The notes under the pieces: generated by a model | Database searches by the model: none | The model's input: only the letters and a program-made list of their open reading frames with translations | Told to the model about the DNA's origin: nothing | Position numbers and translations under genes: made by a program | Assembly (NCBI RefSeq): GCF_017352135.1 | Contig: NZ_CP071454.1 | Coordinates: forward strand, 4,427,001 to 4,491,000 | Direction of reading: 5' to 3' | Length of the DNA: 64,000 bases | DNA from: Rhizobium lentis | GTDB lineage: Bacteria; Pseudomonadota; Alphaproteobacteria; Rhizobiales; Rhizobiaceae | Part shown: positions 53,453 to 62,811 of the stretch, one piece after another | Layout of the letters: every line of letters starts with the position of its first letter | Position numbering within the stretch: position 1 is the first letter of the stretch

Positions 53453-54350
53453 GCTTGCGCCCTCCTCCGAATTCCAGATAGGCCCACGGAACGATGATGA
53501 TCGCAACCGTGACCAGCATCATCGTCGATGCGGCGAAACCCTGCCCCAGGTTCTGCGCCTGGAACATGTAGTCATAGACGTATTTTGCTGGGACTTCCGA
53601 CGAGATGCCGGGACCGCCAGACGTCTGCGCCACGACAAGGTCGTAGACCTTGACGATGCCCGAGGCGATGATGACGATCGTCGTGATGAAAACCGGCCGC
53701 ATCATCGGTATGACGATGAAGAGATAGGTCTTCCACATCGGAATGCCGTCGACACGCGCGGCCTTCCAGATATCCTCATCGATGCCGCGCAGACCAGCGA
53801 GCATCAGGCACATGACAAGGCCCGTCCCTTGCCAGAGCGCAGCGATCAGAATGCCGTAGATGACGATTTCAGGCGTATAGAGCGGGTTGAACGTGAAACT
53901 CGTCCAGCCGAGCGAGCGAACCACCGACTGAATGCCGAAATCCGGGTTCAGAACCCATTGCCAGACGAGGCCCGTCACAATGAAGGACAGCGCGAAGGGG
54001 TAGAGAAAAATGGTGCGGAAGGTATTTTCGAACCGGATCTTCTGGTCCATCAGCGCGGCAAGCAGGAAGCCGATAACCAGGCTGAAGATCAGCGAGAGGA
54101 TACCGTACAGAGCCAGGTTCTCGATCGCCGTCACCCAGCGCGGCGCGGCCCAGAGCCGCTCGTACTGATCGAAACCGACGAAGCTCAACCGTGGAAGGAG
54201 CTTCGAATTGGTGAAGGAATAAAACACCGTCCAGAGCGTGCCGCCGACAAAGATCACCAGCGCTGTCAGGATCATCGGAATGGACGCAATCTTGGCATTC
54301 AGATTGCGCAGTAATTTGTTTGGCCGGCCTGCTTGCGCGTGACCCGTCAT
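53445..54350 (-). CDS. CUT1-type sugar ABC transporter permease (MalF-like)
   Basis: The 301-residue protein has six membrane segments and the MalF-type EAA loop DIWKAARVDGIPMWKTYLFIVIPMMRPVFITTIVI. AGGAG precedes the ATG. It pairs with the MalG-like permease. It stands 141 bases after the substrate-binding gene, with a stable hairpin in between. Confidence 0.93.
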   Translation of the reverse strand: MTGHAQAGRPNKLLRNLNAKIASIPMILTALVIFVGGTLWTVFYSFTNSKLLPRLSFVGFDQYERLWAAPRWVTAIENLALYGILSLIFSLVIGFLLAALMDQKIRFENTFRTIFLYPFALSFIVTGLVWQWVLNPDFGIQSVVRSLGWTSFTFNPLYTPEIVIYGILIAALWQGTGLVMCLMLAGLRGIDEDIWKAARVDGIPMWKTYLFIVIPMMRPVFITTIVIIASGIVKVYDLVVAQTSGGPGISSEVPAKYVYDYMFQAQNLGQGFAASTMMLVTVAIIIVPWAYLEFGGGRKRG

Positions 54351-54445
54351 GAACGCTTCTCCTCAATCGCTGCTGCGGCCGGTCACGGCCGCCCTTCATC
54401 CCCGCCCCGCGATCTGCCGGGGAGTACCGGCAAGACCATCCGGGA

Positions 54446-54471
54446 GGATCCGGCTCCCAGGAGCCGGATCC
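54446..54471 (-). repeat. Intercistronic hairpin after the sugar-binding protein gene
   Basis: GGATCCGGCTC (54446-54456) pairs exactly with GAGCCGGATCC (54461-54471) over CCAG. It lies 21 bases past the binding-protein stop codon. It has no T run, so it more likely protects the upstream message from 3' decay than ends transcription. Confidence 0.65.
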
Positions 54472-54491
54472 AGGGACAGCAAATCTGCCGA

Positions 54492-55727
54492 TCAGTCGGC
54501 CGAAGAGATGATTTCGGCAAAACGCTTCTGGGCATCTTCCGGTGTCATCGACGGATTGGCGAAGAATTCGGAGAAGAGGTCTTCCTTCTGCTTCTGGCTG
54601 TCTGCCGAAAGCAGCTGGTCGGTGCCCTGGATCACGTTGCCCTTCGCCAGGATGTCGAGACCCTTCTTCATGCAATCATTGGCGGCGGCGAGATCGACGT
54701 CGCTACGCACCGGCAGCGAGCCTTTCTTCAGGTTGAAGGCAACCTGGGTCTTGGGATCGAGCAGCGTCTTGGCAAGTACCGCCTGCGCCTTGGACTTTTC
54801 CTCGTCCTTCAGCAGCGGGAAGTAGAATGCGTCGCCGCCTGTCGAGATGATCTCGTTGACGCCGAGGCCCGGCAGGCAGGTATAGTCGGTGCCGGCCTTC
54901 TGGCCGGCGAGCGCGAATTCGCCCTGCGCCCAGTCACCCATGATCTGGCCGCCGGCCTTGCCGGTGATCACGAGGTTGGTCGCCTGGTTCCAATCCTGAA
55001 CATTGCTGCCCTTGGACATCCGGCGGGCATCGTCGGCAGCCTTGAAGACCTTGGCAATCTCGGGACCTGCAGCAGCTTCGGCGTCCTTGTCCTTGAAGAC
55101 TTTGTTGAACGTGTCCTTGCCGGCAATCGCGACCATCAGCACGTCGAAGGCGCCTGCGGCTTGCCACGGCTGGCCGCCGACGGCGAGCGGAATGATGCCT
55201 GCCTTTTCGAGAGCTGGAGCAGCGGCGACGAATTCGTCCCAGTTCTTCGGAACCTCGACGCCCGCCTTCTTGAAGGCGGCATTCGAAAGCCACAGCCACT
55301 GCCAGGAGTGGATGTTGACGGGAGCGCAATAGATCTTGCCGTCGATCGTGCAGGAATCGAGCAGGCTCGATGGACGAATGATGTCCTTCCACTTCTCGGC
55401 CGTCGCGACATCGGTCAGGTCGCGCATCAGCCCCGCCTGAACGAGTTCCTCGGCCTGGCGGCCGTGGTTGAACTGGGTGGCGCCCATCGGGTCGCCGCCG
55501 GTGATGCGGCTGATCATAATCGGACGCGCGGTGCCGCCGGAACCGGCGATGGCACCGTCGACCCAATGGTTGCCGGTGGCGTCGAATGCCTTGGCCAGCT
55601 CAGCGACCGCCGCGGATTCGCCGCCGGAGGTCCACCAATGCGTGACTTCGAGATCGGTTGCGCTGGCGGCGTTGAGCGGAAGCGCTGCCGAAGCGGCAAG
55701 CATGGCCACCATCATACGGATTTTCAT
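54492..55727 (-). CDS. CUT1-type sugar ABC transporter substrate-binding protein
   Basis: The 411-residue protein has a 23-residue signal peptide (IRMMVAMLAASAALPLNAASA) and the family pattern DLEVTHWWTSGGESAAVAELAKAF ... NHGRQAEELVQAGLM ... SAADIIRP-like DIIRPSSLLDSCTIDGKIYCAPVNIHSWQWLWLSNAAFKKAGVEVPKNWDEF. It captures a disaccharide or oligosaccharide in the periplasm and heads the operon. Divergent from the LacI gene. Confidence 0.93.
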   Translation of the reverse strand: MKIRMMVAMLAASAALPLNAASATDLEVTHWWTSGGESAAVAELAKAFDATGNHWVDGAIAGSGGTARPIMISRITGGDPMGATQFNHGRQAEELVQAGLMRDLTDVATAEKWKDIIRPSSLLDSCTIDGKIYCAPVNIHSWQWLWLSNAAFKKAGVEVPKNWDEFVAAAPALEKAGIIPLAVGGQPWQAAGAFDVLMVAIAGKDTFNKVFKDKDAEAAAGPEIAKVFKAADDARRMSKGSNVQDWNQATNLVITGKAGGQIMGDWAQGEFALAGQKAGTDYTCLPGLGVNEIISTGGDAFYFPLLKDEEKSKAQAVLAKTLLDPKTQVAFNLKKGSLPVRSDVDLAAANDCMKKGLDILAKGNVIQGTDQLLSADSQKQKEDLFSEFFANPSMTPEDAQKRFAEIISSAD

Positions 55728-55771
55728 GAGTTCTCCTCCCTCACTGAAACGTTGCCGGAAAAACTTAGATC

Positions 55772-55779
55772 AATCGATT
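55772..55779. promoter_or_regulatory. AATCGATT palindrome upstream of the sugar-binding gene
   Basis: An eight-base CG-centred palindrome lies 45 bases upstream of the operon start. LacI-family operators have a central CG, so this is a candidate site for the adjacent repressor. Another CG-centred near-palindrome is at 56065. The rest of the 454-base gap 55728-56181 shows no gene. Confidence 0.35.
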
Positions 55780-56064
55780 TCTCCACGCAACTGCCCGCCG
55801 GCAAATTTTTCCGTTAAGACCGGAATTGCCACCCCTGCTTGTTTCCAATTGGAGCGGCACACCACCCGGATCGATACCAAGTGAAGAGTCTTCGCATACG
55901 CAACACCGTCATATCATTTTGAAATATCTAGGTACTTTTTAAAACTCGCGCCCGGTCCCTACCCCACCCATCTCGCAGTTGCAGAAAAACTGGCTGGAAA
56001 AGGTCAATTCAACCTCTGGGCACGATGCTGCAATGCAAACAAGAAAAAATGCTCGACATTTCTA

Positions 56065-56078
56065 CTGTATCGTTACAG
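56065..56078. promoter_or_regulatory. CTGTATCGTTACAG near-palindrome upstream of the LacI gene
   Basis: The 14 bases have matching five-base arms (CTGTA/TACAG) and a central CG. The site is 104 bases upstream of the repressor start and could be its own operator. Confidence 0.4.
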
Positions 56079-56181
56079 ATTGAATTCCTTAGGGAGGCGC
56101 GATTTTGGCAGGCGGCGGGCTTACGGCGCTTGAAAAAGCCTCTATAAGCCACACCAATTCGCGCGAGGCAGGCCTACAGGG

Positions 56182-57225
56182 ATGGAAAACAAGGGAAATT
56201 TCGGGCAAGCGGAATCGGCGCCAGCAGCACGCGAGCGTCCGACATTGAAGACGATCGCCTTCATGACCGGGCTTGGCGTGACCACGGTGTCGCGCGCTTT
56301 GAAGGATGCGCCCGATATCGGGGCGGAAACCAAGGAGCGGGTGCGCATGGTCGCCCGCCAGCTCGGCTACCAGCCGAACAGGGCGGGCGTGCGCCTGCGC
56401 ACCGGCAAGACCAACGTGATTGCTCTCGTCCTCAGCATCGACGAGGAGATCATGGGTTTCTCGAGCCAGATGGTCTTCGGCATCTCCGAAGTCCTGTCCG
56501 GCACCCCCTATCATATCGTCGTCACCCCGCATTCCCACAGCAAGGACCCGATGCTGCCGGTGCGCTATATCCTCGACACCGGCTCGGCCGACGGCGTCAT
56601 CATCTCCCGCATCGAGCCGGATGATCCGCGCGTGCGGCTCTTGACCGAGCGCGGCATGCCCTTCGCCACGCATGGGCGCACCGATGCCGGCCTCACCCAC
56701 CCCTTCCACGACTTCGATAACGAGGCTTTCGCCCATCAGGCGGTGGAAAAGCTCGTCAAGCGCGGCCGGCGCCGCATCGCCTTGCTGCAGCCGCCGAGCA
56801 AGCTCACCTACTACGCCCACATCCGCATCGGCTTCCAGACCGGCCTTCACGATTACGGCGCCGAGGAAGTGCCGCTGCGCATCAATACCGACGCACCGCT
56901 CGCCGACATTCGCAACGTCGTCGAAGTGATGATGCGCTCGCCCAATGCTCCCGACGGCATCGTCTGTTCGGCAGGCAGCGCGGCCATCGCCGTCAATGCC
57001 GGCATCGAGGCCGCCGGCAAGGCGCTCGGCCGCGATCTCGACATGGTGTCCAAGCAATCGGTGCCGATTCTCAACTGGATCCGACCCGAGATCATCACCG
57101 CCCAGGAGGACGTGCGCCAGGCCGGCCGCGAAATGGCCAAAGCCGTCATCGCGCGCATCGACGGCATCGAACCGGAACTGCTGCAGAGTATCAGTCAGCC
57201 CGTCTGGCCGGAGGGCGGCAAGTAG
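56182..57225 (+). CDS. LacI-family transcriptional repressor
   Basis: The 347-residue protein has the LacI helix-turn-helix ([58 protein letters not shown]) with the hinge helix, and a periplasmic-binding-protein-like sensor domain. It faces away from the beta-mannoside ABC operon and is the obvious candidate for its repressor, released by an imported sugar. Confidence 0.93.
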   Translation: MENKGNFGQAESAPAARERPTLKTIAFMTGLGVTTVSRALKDAPDIGAETKERVRMVARQLGYQPNRAGVRLRTGKTNVIALVLSIDEEIMGFSSQMVFGISEVLSGTPYHIVVTPHSHSKDPMLPVRYILDTGSADGVIISRIEPDDPRVRLLTERGMPFATHGRTDAGLTHPFHDFDNEAFAHQAVEKLVKRGRRRIALLQPPSKLTYYAHIRIGFQTGLHDYGAEEVPLRINTDAPLADIRNVVEVMMRSPNAPDGIVCSAGSAAIAVNAGIEAAGKALGRDLDMVSKQSVPILNWIRPEIITAQEDVRQAGREMAKAVIARIDGIEPELLQSISQPVWPEGGK

Positions 57226-57547
57226 CGCGATGGTCAGAAGCGCATAAGCAGGATGGCAACTGGCGAAACGGCGCCACCATTGAAAACACCTGAGATATAG
57301 CGCCCTATCCTTGAGCGCGGCATTCTCCAACATCCTCAGCCTGAGCGCGCAGCCCGCAGGGCGGAGCCTCGAAGGACGCGCGCGACGCCGCTTCTTGCAT
57401 CAAGGTTGCCGCCTCAGGTGAGGCTCTCTTGGGTACTCGCGCAATGGCTGGAACGCACCCAGCCTTGGGTTTCGCAAGAAGGCATCGGCCCGAAAAAGCC
57501 AAGATTGCCCCACATCTCATGAGCTGAACAACGGGGATATCGATGGA
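57226..57547. other. 322-base gap with a repeat copy
   Basis: No gene is supported. A diverged copy of the CTCGAAGGACG palindromic repeat (57331-57379) lies here, with CATCCTCAGCCTGAGCGCGC on one side and CCTCGAAGGACGCG on the other. The rest holds the promoter for the C39-like gene. Confidence 0.55.
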
Positions 57548-58162
57548 ATGCGCAAGAGCGGCGTGCCCTATTTCAGCCAATGGGAAACACCCGGCATGAC
57601 GTTGCCGGTACTTGCCAAAGGGTCGCAGGCTTTGCTCGGCGACCCGCTCTGGCATCGTTCGGGAGCCGGTACGATCGAGGAATATGCGCGCTGGGCAGTC
57701 AATGTCTGCGGCATGGCCTGCCTCAAGATGATCCTTGCCGCCCGCGGCGAAATCCATCCGACCCTCGAGTTGGCCCGCGCTTGCACCAGCTATGGCGGTT
57801 ATGTCGTCAACGAGATCGATGACTCCATCAAGGGGCTGATCTACGCCCCCTTCGTCCGCTTCGTGAGCGAGCGCTTCGGTCTCCGCGCCGAGACGATGAC
57901 TGGCGTTGACGCATCGGCCATTTCCGAGCTTCTGTCGAAACGCCGCTTCTTCATCGCTTCTGTGAATTCGGGCATCCGCTGGCCGGAGCGCGAGCCGCCG
58001 TCGAAGGGTGGCCATCTGGTGCTGGTGACAGCAGCCTCAACGGAATCGATTCGCTTCCACAACCCATCCGGCCATGACGAGGCGAGCCAAGCCGATGTGA
58101 CGCTGCCGCTTAGCGTCTTCGACCGCTTCTTCGCCAATCGCGGCATATCCGTCGACGCCTGA
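57548..58162 (+). CDS. C39-like papain-fold protein
   Basis: The 204-residue protein has a peptidase C39-like pattern: YARWAVNVCGMACLKMILAARG with Cys54, a helix, then SKGGHLVLVTAAS with His156 and HNPSGHDE supplying a polar third residue. It lacks a signal peptide and a transporter domain, so it is probably cytoplasmic. It starts 33 bases before the ddl gene. A peptidase or transpeptidase-like role on D-Ala peptides is possible but unproven. Confidence 0.8.
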   Translation: MRKSGVPYFSQWETPGMTLPVLAKGSQALLGDPLWHRSGAGTIEEYARWAVNVCGMACLKMILAARGEIHPTLELARACTSYGGYVVNEIDDSIKGLIYAPFVRFVSERFGLRAETMTGVDASAISELLSKRRFFIASVNSGIRWPEREPPSKGGHLVLVTAASTESIRFHNPSGHDEASQADVTLPLSVFDRFFANRGISVDA

Positions 58163-58194
58163 CCTTTCGAAACCCAACCCTTCCGGAGGCTCAC

Positions 58195-59271
58195 ATGACC
58201 CCTTCCCCAACCAGGCTGCGCATCGCCGTGCTTTTCGGCGGCCGCTCGGCCGAACACGAGGTTTCCCTGCTCTCGGCCACCAATGTGATGAGCGCGCTCG
58301 ATCCCGAAAAATATGACGCCGTTCCCGTTTTCATCACCCGCGAGGGGCAATGGCTGCTGAGCCGCTTCGAGGATGGCAGGCTGGCGACACCTTCGTCAGG
58401 CACGGAAGTCTGCCTCGTGCCGGGCGGCCACGGCCGAATGCTGGCGGTGCCGGCTCGCGGCACGCCGCATGAGCTGGCGCGAATCGACGTCCTGTTCCCC
58501 GTGCTGCACGGCCCGCATGGCGAAGACGGATCGGTGCAGGGTCTGGCGGAGGTGGCCCGCGTGCCGCTCGCCGGCTGCGGCATCCTCGGCTCGGCTGCAG
58601 CTCTCGATAAGGACATCGCCAAGCGCCTGCTGCGGGCGGCGGGGCTGCCGGTGGCGCACGCGGTGACGATCGATCAGGGTGATGCCCCTTCGCTGACAGC
58701 CCTCGAAAGCGAGCTCGGCCTGCCGCTCTTCATCAAACCGGCGCGCCAGGGATCGTCGGTCGGCGTGGCCAAAGTCCATGCTAGCCAGGAATTCGCGCCG
58801 GCCCTTGCCGAGGCCTTCCGCCATGATCGCATTCTGCTTGCCGAGGAATTTATTGCCGGCCGCGAGATCGAATTCAGCGTCCTGGAAGATGCAGCAGGAG
58901 GGCTCTTCGTCTCGCGGCCGGGCGAGATCGTACCGGCGGAAAGCCACGGCTTCTACAACTATGATGCCAAATATGTCGATGAGAACGGCGCCGCGCTGAA
59001 AGTGCCGGCTGACCTGCCGCCGGAGCTCGAGGCCGCCATGCGCGACATGGCCGCCAAAGCATTCCGAGCCGTCGGCTGCGACGGCATGGCGCGTGTCGAC
59101 TTTTTCCTGACGCCGGACATGCGCTTCGTCATCAACGAGCTTAACACCATTCCCGGCTTCACCGATATCAGCATGTATTCCAAGGCCATGGCGGCAAGCG
59201 GCGTCAGCTATGCCGAAGTGATCGACCGACTGGTGGATCACGGCATGGCGCGCGCCGGTCGGGCTGCATGA
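58195..59271 (+). CDS. D-alanine-D-alanine ligase family protein
   Basis: The 358-residue protein is an ATP-grasp ligase: LRIAVLFGGRSAEHEVSLLSATNVMSAL at the start, VLHGPHGEDGSVQGLAEVARVPLAGCG, FIKPARQGSSVGVAKV, and GCDGMARVDFFLTPDMRFVINELNTIPGFTDISMYSKAMAASG with metal ligands. It makes D-Ala-D-Ala or a related D-dipeptide. It is not in a cell-division cluster, so it may be a second ddl copy. Paired with the C39-like gene upstream. Confidence 0.9.
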   Translation: MTPSPTRLRIAVLFGGRSAEHEVSLLSATNVMSALDPEKYDAVPVFITREGQWLLSRFEDGRLATPSSGTEVCLVPGGHGRMLAVPARGTPHELARIDVLFPVLHGPHGEDGSVQGLAEVARVPLAGCGILGSAAALDKDIAKRLLRAAGLPVAHAVTIDQGDAPSLTALESELGLPLFIKPARQGSSVGVAKVHASQEFAPALAEAFRHDRILLAEEFIAGREIEFSVLEDAAGGLFVSRPGEIVPAESHGFYNYDAKYVDENGAALKVPADLPPELEAAMRDMAAKAFRAVGCDGMARVDFFLTPDMRFVINELNTIPGFTDISMYSKAMAASGVSYAEVIDRLVDHGMARAGRAA

Positions 59272-59282
59272 GGGCAGAGCGT

Positions 59283-59900
59283 TCAGCGCCTCCTAAAGAC
59301 GCACCACTGAAACGGTTGCAGGCCGCCGCCGGGCGTCGTGTGCTCTTCCCGCCATTCGCGTTCGAGCGCGAAGGCGGAGCCGAGTTCCGCCGCGAGGGCG
59401 GTTGCGTCATAACGCTGGACCGGCAAGCCGCTGCAGCGTTCCGGCCCATCTGGTGCGAAGGTGGCTATGATGACGACGCTGCCCGGCGCAGTACAGGTTT
59501 CCAGGGCGCGACGATAGGCGAGCCGCTGCTGCGGCTCGGTAAGGAAGTGAAAGACGGCGCGGTCGTGCCATAAGTCGTAGCGACGGCTCGGTCGCCACAC
59601 GGTGACATCGGCCACGATCCACCCAACCCGGATGGCGTCACCCTGCAACCGCGCCTTGGCGACATCCAATGCCGGCGCAGCAATATCGAGAACGGTGAGG
59701 TCGGACCAGCCGCGCTCGATGAGACAGTCGACAAGGCTCGACGCGCCGCCGCCGACATCGATCAGCGCTGCCGCGGCCGGCAGTTGCATTTCGTCAAGCG
59801 CCCGCAGGGAAGGTTCCGGCGTCGGCTGATACCAGCTGACGCTGTCGGCGGCTTTCGTGCGGTAGACCTCGTCCCAATGTTCCCGCTTCGCGTCCGTCAT
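59283..59900 (-). CDS. Class I SAM-dependent methyltransferase
   Basis: The 205-residue protein has DEVYRTKAADSVSWYQPTPEPSL at the start, motif I AALIDVGGGASSLVDCLI, TVLDIAAPALDVAKARL and DLWHDRAVFHFLTEPQQRLAY. This pattern occurs in small methyltransferases sometimes labelled thiopurine or tellurite methyltransferase-like. The substrate is unknown. It converges with ddl. Confidence 0.88.
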   Translation of the reverse strand: MTDAKREHWDEVYRTKAADSVSWYQPTPEPSLRALDEMQLPAAAALIDVGGGASSLVDCLIERGWSDLTVLDIAAPALDVAKARLQGDAIRVGWIVADVTVWRPSRRYDLWHDRAVFHFLTEPQQRLAYRRALETCTAPGSVVIIATFAPDGPERCSGLPVQRYDATALAAELGSAFALEREWREEHTTPGGGLQPFQWCVFRRR

Positions 59901-59978
59901 CCGCTATCCCCATCTGTTGATCAACATATAGGGATTGAGACATCTGACACCAACCGCTCTGCGACCCGCGAGCATGAC

Positions 59979-60487
59979 TCAGGAAGAATGATGACGATAG
60001 ACGAGATCGGCAGGATCGGTTCGATGTGCTGCGGGATCGAGGCGCGCGCCCAGCCGTTCCGCAACGGCGATCGAGGCAGCGTTGCCGGAGGCGATATAAC
60101 TGACGAGCGACGGCAGCTTGAGCGTCGCGAAGGCCCAGCCGCGCAACGCGAAGGCCGCTTCCGTCGCAAAGCCGCGACCCTCGTAACCCTCGTAAACGAA
60201 CCAGCCCAGCTCCTTTTCCGGAAAGAGCGGCCCATGATTGATCCCCACCTGGCCGATGCATTCGCCGGTTTCGACAAAGTCGATCACAGCGCACCATGCC
60301 CGAAAAGCTGCCAGAGCGCGACATCGTGACAGTACATCCCCCACGCCGCCCGCAGATCGAACAGTCCGCCCATCCCGGCGGAGCGCGGCGAGGCCATCAG
60401 CCGAGCGTAAGCCTCGAAGTCGCCGATATCAGGCAGGCGGAGCGTCAGACGCTCGGTCCGGATGGTGATCGCGCCCGTTTCCAACAT
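59979..60487 (-). pseudogene. GNAT acetyltransferase gene broken by a single-base frameshift
   Basis: The N-terminal part from the ATG at 60487 reads TITIRTERL-type GAITIRTERLTLRLPDIGDFEAYARLMASP and ends HDVALWQLFGHGAL, then hits a TGA near 60286. In another frame the sequence continues without loss as VIDFVETGECIGQVGINHG, then ELGWFVYEGYEGRGFATEAA with the acetyl-CoA loop, and SYIASGNAASIAVAERLG. One missing base near 60287 explains the break. It is of the RimJ/RimL type (typical W and GRGFATEA). A sequencing error is the alternative. Confidence 0.8.
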
Positions 60488-60998
60488 ACCTTCGCCCTTT
60501 CTGTTGGTTTTCGAACGCCGGAGCGAACCGAAGCATCCCGCTCGGCGCCGGCCCTCGAAAGACAATCCGCTGCACGAACCGCGTATCGAGATCGTGATAT
60601 GTGAGTTGCCCATCGCTGCTGAAGCCCGCACCGCTATAGACATCAGGATTGCCGATCAGCGCGCATCCGCTCGCACCCCTCTCCTTCAGCAATTCGAGCC
60701 CCTTTGCCATCAACGCCTTGCCGATGCCCTGCCGCTGTCTCTCCGGCTTCACCGATATCGGCCCCAGGCCGAACCAACGGTCATCCACTCCATCGATCGT
60801 CACGGGCGAAAACGCGACATGCCCCAGGATCTCGCCCGCCTCTTCGGCAACCAGCGATATCGTCAGATCGCCGCTCGCACGAAGCCGCCGGATGATGTCC
60901 GCTTCCGTCCCCTCGCTGTAGGGCATCGGCCTGAAGGCAGCCGAGGTCAGATGCTGGATCGCGTCGATATCTGCGGGTGTCTCGTATCGGATATGCAT
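60429..60998 (-). CDS. GNAT N-acetyltransferase
   Basis: From the ATG at 60998 the protein is 189 residues. It has the GNAT core IRYETPADIDAIQHLTSAAFRPMPYSEGTEADIIRRL, GHVAFSPVTIDG, and acetyl-CoA loop VKPERQRQGIGKALMAKGLELL, followed by GNPDVYSGAGF. Family members normally stop soon after PSGMLRFAPAFE, but this one continues about 25 residues into the start of the next GNAT gene, overlapping it by 59 bases. Substrate unknown. Confidence 0.88.
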   Translation of the reverse strand: MHIRYETPADIDAIQHLTSAAFRPMPYSEGTEADIIRRLRASGDLTISLVAEEAGEILGHVAFSPVTIDGVDDRWFGLGPISVKPERQRQGIGKALMAKGLELLKERGASGCALIGNPDVYSGAGFSSDGQLTYHDLDTRFVQRIVFRGPAPSGMLRFAPAFENQQKGRRYVGNGRDHHPDRASDAPPA

Positions 60999-61114
60999 CT
61001 CGGTTATCCCTCCGGGGCGATGTTCCGCAAATGCTATGAAAGGGAAGTCGAAAATCAACAAGCCAGGTTGCTCAAGCAAAACAAAGCTGTTGGCCAGAGA
61101 CAAAGCACCCCACG

Positions 61115-61141
61115 AAAAAGCCCGGCGCGACGGCCGGGCTT
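61115..61141 (-). terminator. Rho-independent terminator of gnd
   Basis: AAGCCCGGC and GCCGGGCTT (61118-61126 and 61133-61141) form a nine-pair stem around a six-base loop, followed by further T residues on the minus strand (61117-61115). It lies 23 bases past the gnd stop codon. Confidence 0.85.
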
Positions 61142-61164
61142 CCTCGGTGTCTTTTTCCGGAAAC

Positions 61165-62595
61165 TCAGAAGGTCGCAGCACCGCTGCCCCAGGGGCCGTG
61201 GTGGAAATCCTTGCCATCCAGGCGGTCGAAGCCGTGAGCGCCGAAGAAGTCGCGCTGGGCCTGGATGAGGTTTGCCGTTCCCCTGCCCTGGCGGTAGGCG
61301 TCGAAATAGCTGAGCGCCGAGGTGAGCGCCGGCACCGGCAGGCCGGCAGCGAGAGCGGCCGTCACGACGCGGCGCAGCGCCGGTATCGATTCCTTGACCA
61401 TGGCCGAGAAGGCCGGCGTCACGATGAGGTTCGCCGCGTCGGGCGCATCGGTGAAGGCCTTGGTGATCTCATCGAGGAACTGCGAGCGGATGATGCAGCC
61501 GGCGCGCCAGATCTTTGCAATCGTCGGCATCGGCAGCGACCAGTTGAACTCCCTGGAGGCTTCCGCCATCACGGCAAAGCCCTGCGCATAGGCGCCGATC
61601 TTGCCGGCAAAAAGCGCCAGTTCCAGATCCTTGTTGAGCTCGGGGCCGTAGGCGGTCGGGAAGGCGCTGCCGAGATTGCCGAAGATCTTCTCGGCGGCTT
61701 CGCGCTGCGACTTCATCGACGAGAGGCTGCGCGCGGCGACCGCGGCTTCGATCGCCGTTGCCGGAATGCCCATGTTCTGCGCCTCGATCGCCGACCATTT
61801 GCCGGTGCCCTTCTGGCCGGCCTTATCGAGGATCATGTCGACCATCGGGCCGCCGGCGACCGGATCGGTTGCAGCCAGCACCTTTTCGGAAATCTCGATC
61901 AGGTAGGAGTTCAGCCGGCCCTTGTTCCACTCGCCGAAGATGCCGGAGATTTCGGAGGCGCTCTTGCCGAGCCCGTCACGCAGGATGCCATAGATTTCGG
62001 CGATCATCTGCATGTCGGCATATTCGATGCCATTATGGATGGTCTTGACGAAATGGCCGGCGCCGTCATTGCCGAGCCAGGCGACGCAGGGATCGTCATT
62101 GTAGCGGGCGGCGATCGACGTCAGCACCTTCTCGACGCGCTTCCAGGATTCCTCGGTGCCGCCGACCATGATCGAAGGACCATGGCGCGCACCTTCCTCG
62201 CCGCCGGAAACGCCCATGCCGATGAAAGTGAGTTCGGTATCCTTCAGGCGGTCGAAGCGAGCGACGGTGTCGCGGAAATTGGCGTTGCCGGCATCGATCA
62301 TGATGTCGCCCTTGGTCAGATGCGGGCGCAGCGCCTCCATCTGCTGGTCGACGGCGTCACCCGCCTTGATCATGATGATAATCGGGCGCGGCGGCCGGAT
62401 CGCGTCGACGAACTCTTCGATCGACTTGCAGGGGATGATCTGCTTCTTCAGATCGCCCGCGCTTTCATAGAATTCGTCGGTTTTCTCGGGCGTGCGGTTG
62501 AAGACCGCGATTTTATTGCCTTTCTCCGCGATGTTGAGCGCCAGGTTGGAGCCCATGACCGCAAGGCCGATCAGTCCGATTTCTGCCTTTTCCAC
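61165..62595 (-). CDS. gnd: 6-phosphogluconate dehydrogenase, decarboxylating
   Basis: From the GTG at 62595 (GGAGGTTTGTC upstream) the protein is 476 residues, the family length. Signatures include IGLIGLAVMGSNLALNIAEKG, PRPIIIMIKAGDAVDQQMEAL, GMGVSGGEEGARHGPSIMVGG, GAGHFVKTIHNGIEYADMQMIAEIY and GTGKWSAIEAQNMG. It oxidises 6-phosphogluconate to ribulose 5-phosphate and CO2 with NADP in the pentose phosphate pathway. Transcribed alone with its own terminator. Confidence 0.96.
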   Translation of the reverse strand: MEKAEIGLIGLAVMGSNLALNIAEKGNKIAVFNRTPEKTDEFYESAGDLKKQIIPCKSIEEFVDAIRPPRPIIIMIKAGDAVDQQMEALRPHLTKGDIMIDAGNANFRDTVARFDRLKDTELTFIGMGVSGGEEGARHGPSIMVGGTEESWKRVEKVLTSIAARYNDDPCVAWLGNDGAGHFVKTIHNGIEYADMQMIAEIYGILRDGLGKSASEISGIFGEWNKGRLNSYLIEISEKVLAATDPVAGGPMVDMILDKAGQKGTGKWSAIEAQNMGIPATAIEAAVAARSLSSMKSQREAAEKIFGNLGSAFPTAYGPELNKDLELALFAGKIGAYAQGFAVMAEASREFNWSLPMPTIAKIWRAGCIIRSQFLDEITKAFTDAPDAANLIVTPAFSAMVKESIPALRRVVTAALAAGLPVPALTSALSYFDAYRQGRGTANLIQAQRDFFGAHGFDRLDGKDFHHGPWGSGAATF

Positions 62596-62811
62596 GACAA
62601 ACCTCCGATGTGTCATTTGGACCGGTGTTGTGGCACTGTCTCGCTCAAACGGCAAGTCTCGCAAGGGTCTAATCGGTTCGCAAAAGCCAATGAAATAAAG
62701 CCCCCACCGCCTGCTTGTCCGACAACTTGCCCTCTGATCGGCAATCGGCGCTTTGGTGTGGCCCGCCCCTGCCCTATCTCGTATTATCATTGGTCCCTCG
62801 GGAGATATCGC

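Noticed and set aside
61036..62811. Long plus-strand frame upstream of the AraC-type gene
   Set aside because: It is antisense to gnd; only the part from the GTG at 62812 has a binding site and a recognisable product.
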